From JBDTNL01 sp039933785 (lineage in GTDB: Bacteria > Acidobacteriota > Thermoanaerobaculia > Multivoradales > JAGPDF01), in the NCBI GenBank assembly GCA_039933785.1, contig JBDTNL010000105.1, forward strand, positions 1 to 10,003: 10,003 nucleotides of DNA, in the 5' to 3' direction. The notes beneath the pieces are model-generated. The model made no database searches, was not told the origin of the DNA, and saw nothing but the letters and a program-made list of their open reading frames with translations. The stretch's first letter is position 1, and each line of letters begins with the position of its first letter. Shown here piece by piece: positions 6,787 to 10,003 of the stretch. Made by a program: the position numbers and the translations under genes.

Positions 6787-7458
6787 ATGCCAGTCCTCGA
6801 AGCTCACGACGTGACGAAGGAGTTCAGAGAAGGCCGCGAGAGCGTGCACGTGCTGCATGGCGTGTCGCTCGCGCTCGAGCCAGGCGAGGTGGTCGCGCTC
6901 GAGGGGCCGTCCGGCTCCGGCAAGACCACGTTGCTCTCGATTCTCGGCTGCATCCTGACGCCCACCGCCGGCGCCCTCCGCATCGAAGGCGAGGCCGTCG
7001 ATCCGAAACACCCCGAGCGCCTGCCCGCCATTCGCAAGCGCTCGATCGGATTCGTCTTCCAGCAGTTCAACCTGTTCCCCGCGCTCACCGCGCGTGAGAA
7101 CGTCGAATACGCGCTCAACATCAAGGGTGTCCGCGGCCAGGCGGCGCGTGACGAAGCCGAGCGCGTGCTGTCGGAAGTCGGGCTCGACGATCGCAAGGCG
7201 TTCCTGCCGCGCGATTTATCGGGCGGACAAAAGCAGCGCATCGCCGTCGCCCGCGCGCTCGCCGGGCGGCCGGCGATCCTGCTCGCCGACGAGCCCACCG
7301 CCAATCTCGACTCGCAAATCGGCACCCAGATCCTGTCGATGTTTCGCGATCTTGCGAAGCGCGAAGACCGCGCGCTGCTGATCGTTACCCATGACCCCAA
7401 GGTACGCACCATCGCCGACCGCGTGGTGCGCATTCGCGACGGGCGGATCGAGGCTTAG
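6787..7458 (+). CDS. ABC exporter ATP-binding protein, DevA/LolD/MacB type
   Basis: A 223-residue nucleotide-binding subunit that powers the adjacent permease. All motifs are intact: Walker A GPSGSGKTT (40-48), Q-loop FQQFNLFP (91-98), signature LSGGQKQR (144-151), Walker B ILLADEP with catalytic Glu169, D-loop ANLD (172-175) and switch His202 in VTHD. The S-I-G-F-V-F-Q-Q-F-N-L run is typical of the MacB/LolD/DevA group. ATG 6787 is preferred because GGGAG (6778-6782) lies just upstream. A TTG at 6769 is in frame, but it abuts the permease stop and has no ribosome binding site. The gene sits 18 bases after the permease and 25 before the adaptor. Confidence 0.95.
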   Translation: MPVLEAHDVTKEFREGRESVHVLHGVSLALEPGEVVALEGPSGSGKTTLLSILGCILTPTAGALRIEGEAVDPKHPERLPAIRKRSIGFVFQQFNLFPALTARENVEYALNIKGVRGQAARDEAERVLSEVGLDDRKAFLPRDLSGGQKQRIAVARALAGRPAILLADEPTANLDSQIGTQILSMFRDLAKREDRALLIVTHDPKVRTIADRVVRIRDGRIEA

Positions 7459-7483
7459 GCCTCGGTCGCCACGGAGTTCCACC

Positions 7484-8368
7484 ATGAATATCACCCTGAA
7501 GCGCGCGCTTTTCCCCCTGGTTGGAATCGCTCTCACCGCCCTGGTTGTCGTTCAGTCCCGCGACCTCGGCGCGAGCAGCACCTCCTCGACACCGCGCACG
7601 CTGAACGCGCCGAACACGGCGCCCCACGTCACCGCGGAGGGCAGGCTCGTCACGTACCCGGGTGCCCAGGTCGTCGTCGGGACAGATATTCGCGGGACCC
7701 TGATCAACGTCGCGGTGGAGGAGAAGCAGCTGGTGAAGAAGGGCCAGCTTCTGGCCGAGCTCCGCGCCGACGACCTCCGCGCGAGCCGTGCCGAAGCCGC
7801 GGCGCGGGTCGGTGAGTCCGCTGCCGACATCAAGCTCTACGAAATCGAAGTCGCCCGCGCCGCGCGCCTGGTCGTGCAGAGGGTCGAAACCCAGGCAAAC
7901 GCCGACCGCGCCGAGAGGAACCGCGATGCAGCGTACGCCCACAAACGCACCGCCGAGGCCGAGGTGCGGAGGATCGACGCCGAGCTTGCGAAGACGCGCA
8001 TCCTCTCGCCGATCGACGGCGTGGTCCTCGTCAAGCACGTGCACACGGGAGAGACCATCGACGCCGGGGACCCTGTAATAGATGTCGCAGATCTGAGGCG
8101 CGTGCGGGTGGAGGCGGAGGTGGATGAGTTCGACGTTGGACGCGTCAGCCTCGGTGCGCCGGTCGTTGTGCGGGCGGAAGGCTTCGACGGTCAGAGTTGG
8201 GCGGGTCGGGTCGAAGAAATCCCCGACGCGGTCACCGGCCGGAGACTCAAGCCGCAAGATCCCGGGAAGCCGCAGGACACCCGCGTGCTGCTGGTCAAGG
8301 TGGCGCTCGATGAGGCCACGCCGCTGAAACTCGGGCAGCGTGTCGAAGTCGAGGTCGGAGCGCACTGA
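7484..8368 (+). CDS. HlyD/DevB-type periplasmic adaptor (membrane fusion protein)
   Basis: A 294-residue adaptor joining the ABC permease to an outer-membrane channel. An N-terminal anchor (about 9-24) is followed by a Ser/Thr/Pro-rich linker, then a lipoyl-like half-motif (68-95, GTLINVAVEEKQLVKKGQLLAEL) and a helical hairpin of about 75 residues (95-170) rich in Ala, Arg and Glu. Next come the second lipoyl half (RILSPIDGVVLVKHVHTGETI, 172-192) and a beta-barrel domain (206-250). It ends with a short membrane-proximal segment. The I-x-S-P-I-D-G-V-V motif is typical of HlyD/DevB proteins. ATG 7484 follows GGAG (7473-7476) by seven bases; upstream in-frame sequence overlaps the ATPase gene and lacks a signal. 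The compact hairpin suits MacA/DevB adaptors. No TolC gene is in the window, so the channel must be supplied from elsewhere. Confidence 0.93.
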   Translation: MNITLKRALFPLVGIALTALVVVQSRDLGASSTSSTPRTLNAPNTAPHVTAEGRLVTYPGAQVVVGTDIRGTLINVAVEEKQLVKKGQLLAELRADDLRASRAEAAARVGESAADIKLYEIEVARAARLVVQRVETQANADRAERNRDAAYAHKRTAEAEVRRIDAELAKTRILSPIDGVVLVKHVHTGETIDAGDPVIDVADLRRVRVEAEVDEFDVGRVSLGAPVVVRAEGFDGQSWAGRVEEIPDAVTGRRLKPQDPGKPQDTRVLLVKVALDEATPLKLGQRVEVEVGAH

Positions 8369-8429
8369 GGCGGAATGTTTCCTCGGGTCCTTCGGTTATC
8401 GCAACAGACTCACGCGAGGGGAGGACGAC

Positions 8430-9062
8430 ATGAAGATCGGCATTCTCGGATCAGGTGAGGTCGCAAAGGCTCTTGGCGCCGGCTTCCTCAAGTATGGACA
8501 CCAGGTAACGCTCGGCACGCGCTCCCCGGAAAAGCTTTCGGACTGGGGCAAGCAGCACGCCGGCGGCAAGGTCGGAAGCTTCGCCGATGCCGGAGCCTTC
8601 GCTGAGATCGTGGTGGTCGCGGTCAAGGGCCACGCGGCTTCGGCGGCACTTCATGCGGCAGGAGTGCTCGACGGCAAGACGATCATCGACGCTTCGAACC
8701 CGATCGGGCCCGAGCCGCCGCAGAACGGCGTGCTTGGATTCTTTACCGGCCCGAACGACTCGTTGCTCGAGCGGCTGCAGAAGGAGTTTCCCGAGGCGCG
8801 TTTCGTCAAGGCCTTCAATTCAGTCGGTTCCGACAGCATGGTCGATCCCGATTTCGCGGGCGGCAAGCCTTCGATGTTCATCTGCGGCGACGACGCCAGC
8901 GCCAAGGCGACGGTGCGCGGGATTCTCGACCAGTTTGGCTGGGAGACCGAGGACATGGGCAGCGCCGTGGCGGCCCGCGCCATCGAGCCGCTGGCGATTC
9001 TCTGGTGCATCCCGGGCTTCCTGCAGAACGACTGGCGGCACGCCTTCAAGGTGCTGCGCTGA
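8430..9062 (+). CDS. F420/NADP-dependent oxidoreductase-like Rossmann protein
   Basis: A 210-residue cytoplasmic protein of the 'NADP oxidoreductase, coenzyme F420-dependent' fold family. The N-terminus KIGILGSGEVAKALG carries the dinucleotide motif G7-x-G9-x-x-A12. Thr30-Arg31-Ser32 at the end of strand 2 (LGTRSPEKL) is a typical NADP 2'-phosphate clamp. IIDASNPIG (85-93) and VKAFNSVGS (126-134) are conserved family segments. Many members outside F420-producing organisms are of unknown substrate, so I do not claim F420 use. ATG 8430 follows GGGGAGG (8418-8424) by five bases; an in-frame extension upstream overlaps the adaptor gene and is unlikely. The 61-base gap from the adaptor shows no clear promoter, so it may be a distal part of the operon or a separate unit. 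Confidence 0.88.
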   Translation: MKIGILGSGEVAKALGAGFLKYGHQVTLGTRSPEKLSDWGKQHAGGKVGSFADAGAFAEIVVVAVKGHAASAALHAAGVLDGKTIIDASNPIGPEPPQNGVLGFFTGPNDSLLERLQKEFPEARFVKAFNSVGSDSMVDPDFAGGKPSMFICGDDASAKATVRGILDQFGWETEDMGSAVAARAIEPLAILWCIPGFLQNDWRHAFKVLR

Positions 9063-9075
9063 CATACCGCCCCGA

Positions 9076-9102
9076 GACCGCGTCTCAGTTCCTGACGCGG
9101 TC
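9076..9102. terminator. Convergent hairpin spanning the stop of the DUF4410-like gene
   Basis: GACCGCGTC (9076-9084) and GACGCGGTC (9094-9102) form a perfect 9-bp stem with a 9-base loop. The structure begins 13 bases after the + strand stop at 9060-9062, and its right arm encodes the last codons of the - strand gene (stop 9085-9087). It is probably a shared transcription end signal. Only a short TTT follows on the + strand, so intrinsic termination would be weak. Confidence 0.5.
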
Positions 9103-9747
9103 GCCTTTGCGATAGAGCTCGGCGAAGCCGGTTTTCGACAGCTTGTCCGCGGTTTCGTCGAGCCAGTCAAAGAACTTGCTGTCGGTCGTCGACCAATCGG
9201 TGCCGCTCACCACGCGGTGGTGGAATCCCGCCACGACGTTGCCCGTGGCAACATCGACGAAACGCACGTCGATCGTGGTGTTGCCGGCGCCAGCGCCGAA
9301 GCCGACCAGGATCTTGGCGGCGTCGCTCCCCGTCGAACAATCCACGATCCGTCCCTCGACGCGCAGAGTCGGCTTGCCGTCGAGCTGGATGCGATCTCCA
9401 AACGCACGCCCGAACGCGTCCTTGAACGCCTCCGCCATGTCGGCGTTCATCTGGTCGGCGAGTCGCCGATCCCTGACGTCGCGCTCATGGGCCTTCTCGC
9501 CGATGAACTTCACCTGCGGCCAAGCGACGAATCCGAGCGTCTTCCCCGCGATGTCGAAGCCCGGGCTCACCCACAGGTAGTCGATATCGTCGTCCTCGCG
9601 AAATTCGCCATCGGTCGAGAACCACTGCTTGTCGAGCCGGCCGTCGTCCAGGATGGCTGGCTGCGGCTTGGGGGCCGCGAATGCCACGGCCGTCGAAGCG
9701 AGGAACAGCGTCACCAGAACCGCGCTCTTTGCGGAGTTGATTTGCAT
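9085..9747 (-). CDS. Secreted protein, DUF4410/DUF3313-like
   Basis: A 220-residue exported protein of unknown function. It has a Sec signal peptide (Lys7, core 9-22, probable cut after AFAA at 25) and no lipobox cysteine. The mature part has a strand-rich segment DYLWVSPGFDIAGKTLGFVAWP (56-77), a helix (93-117), and a core TLRVEGRIVDCSTGSDAAKILVGFGAGAGNTTIDVRFVDVATGNVVAGFHHRV (127-179) written here in two overlapping family signatures: a Gly-rich loop GFGAGAG (149-155) and the repeated strand pattern V-R-F-V-D-x-x-T-G. These resemble the DUF4410 and DUF3313 families of envelope proteins. Assignment is by eye. ATG 9747 has a strong AAAAAGGAG site (9753-9761), five bases away. It converges on the 8430-9062 gene and is divergent from the gene at 9810. 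Confidence 0.78.
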   Translation of the reverse strand: MQINSAKSAVLVTLFLASTAVAFAAPKPQPAILDDGRLDKQWFSTDGEFREDDDIDYLWVSPGFDIAGKTLGFVAWPQVKFIGEKAHERDVRDRRLADQMNADMAEAFKDAFGRAFGDRIQLDGKPTLRVEGRIVDCSTGSDAAKILVGFGAGAGNTTIDVRFVDVATGNVVAGFHHRVVSGTDWSTTDSKFFDWLDETADKLSKTGFAELYRKGDRVRN

Positions 9748-9752
9748 GCCAT

Positions 9753-9761
9753 CTCCTTTTT
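9753..9761 (-). promoter_or_regulatory. Strong ribosome binding site of the DUF4410-like gene
   Basis: On the - strand, AAAAAGGAG ends five bases before ATG. It contrasts with the lack of such a site at deoC and DUF2911 on the same strand, which shows that the organism does use Shine-Dalgarno initiation. Confidence 0.6.
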
Positions 9762-9809
9762 GAATGTGCCTAGCTTAGCCCGTCTCGGGTCCGGGCTGCG
9801 GCAAGGTGT

Positions 9810-10003
9810 ATGGTGCCGCGATTGGCCTCGATAAAGAAAACGCTCGCCGTCCTGGGGATGGGTGCGGCCTTCGCGGCTGGCTGGCTCGCCTCGGGGCGCC
9901 TCGGCGGCGGACAGCCTCTGGATGAAGCCGTGCGTGCGCCGCTCCGAGTGAAGCGCGGCGGCGATCTCGATCAGGAAACCACGCGGCTCCTCTCCGCCGC
10001 GGC
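9810..10003 (+). CDS. 5' end of an exported or membrane-anchored protein (partial)
   Basis: An open frame runs from ATG 9810 to the window edge (64 codons and two bases). The N-terminus has basic residues (Arg4, Lys9, Lys10), then a hydrophobic Ala/Gly/Leu segment at about 11-28 (TLAVLGMGAAFAAGWLASG). That is a signal peptide or anchor, followed by a polar, charged stretch (LDQETTRLLSAA). AAGG at 9803-9806 is close to the ATG (3 bases), so GTG at 9813 (6 bases) is an equally good start. The family cannot be recognised from this fragment. It is divergent from the DUF4410-like gene, with a 62-bp gap that shows no convincing promoter. Confidence 0.6.
   Translation, partial: MVPRLASIKKTLAVLGMGAAFAAGWLASGRLGGGQPLDEAVRAPLRVKRGGDLDQETTRLLSAA

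Noticed and set aside
6006..7097. A 363-codon + strand open frame across permease and ATPase
   Set aside because: It overlaps two genes with complete family motifs in another frame and is itself Arg/Gly/His-rich low-complexity sequence.
9777..9797. 6-bp inverted repeat AGCCCG / CGGGCT in the divergent gap before 9810
   Set aside because: It is short, in GC-rich sequence, and has no linked promoter element.
8587..9834. A 415-codon + strand open frame
   Set aside because: It is out of frame with the Rossmann protein and then antisense to the DUF4410-like gene. Arg/Ser-rich composition and the absence of motifs mark it as a shadow.
1..10003. CRISPR arrays, tRNA or rRNA genes, insertion sequences, phage or toxin-antitoxin genes
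   Set aside because: No spaced direct repeats, cloverleaf sequences, transposase motifs or terminal inverted repeats were seen on either strand.

Overview
GC-rich bacterial chromosome with tightly packed genes. The organism has a Gram-negative envelope: there is a lipoprotein signal, Sec-type signal peptides, and an ABC exporter with a periplasmic adaptor. A secreted DUF2911 protein next to a long-form deoxyribose-phosphate aldolase, plus large TPR-like lipoproteins, would fit Acidobacteriota or a neighbouring deep lineage. That placement is an inference with low confidence. No RNA genes, CRISPR arrays, insertion sequences or phage genes were seen, and no stretch longer than about 115 bp lacks a gene.

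Layout. (1) 1-3210, + strand: the 3' end of an unrecognised gene, then a 991-residue lipoprotein built of TPR-like helical repeats, probably co-transcribed. (2) 3211-3323: a convergent intergenic gap with a hairpin and a nested stem-loop structure. (3) 3324-4876, - strand: deoC and, upstream of it, a secreted DUF2911 protein. Both have an extended -10-like motif ending exactly six bases before the start codon and no normally spaced Shine-Dalgarno, as leaderless transcripts would. (4) 4877-4987: a divergent control region with a TTGACA promoter for the + strand and a 22-bp inverted repeat that looks like a TetR operator. (5) 4988-8368, + strand: a four-gene operon of a TetR repressor, a DevC/FtsX-type permease, an ABC ATPase and a HlyD/DevB-type adaptor. 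(6) 8430-9062, +: an F420/NADP-oxidoreductase-like Rossmann protein. (7) 9085-9747, -: a secreted DUF4410-like protein, convergent with the previous gene and sharing a 9-bp inverted repeat with its 3' end. (8) 9810-10003, +: the start of a gene with an N-terminal membrane or signal segment, cut by the window edge.

How the genes work together. The best-supported functional unit is the TetR-controlled exporter. The repressor probably binds the repeat that overlaps its own promoter and releases the operon when it meets a ligand. The permease and ATPase then form a MacB/DevCA-like inner-membrane pump, and the adaptor links it to an outer-membrane TolC channel encoded elsewhere. The other genes look like ordinary housekeeping or envelope genes. 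I see no strong evidence of a wholly new system. The most useful leads are the paired leaderless-promoter geometry, the predicted TetR operator and the large orphan TPR lipoprotein.
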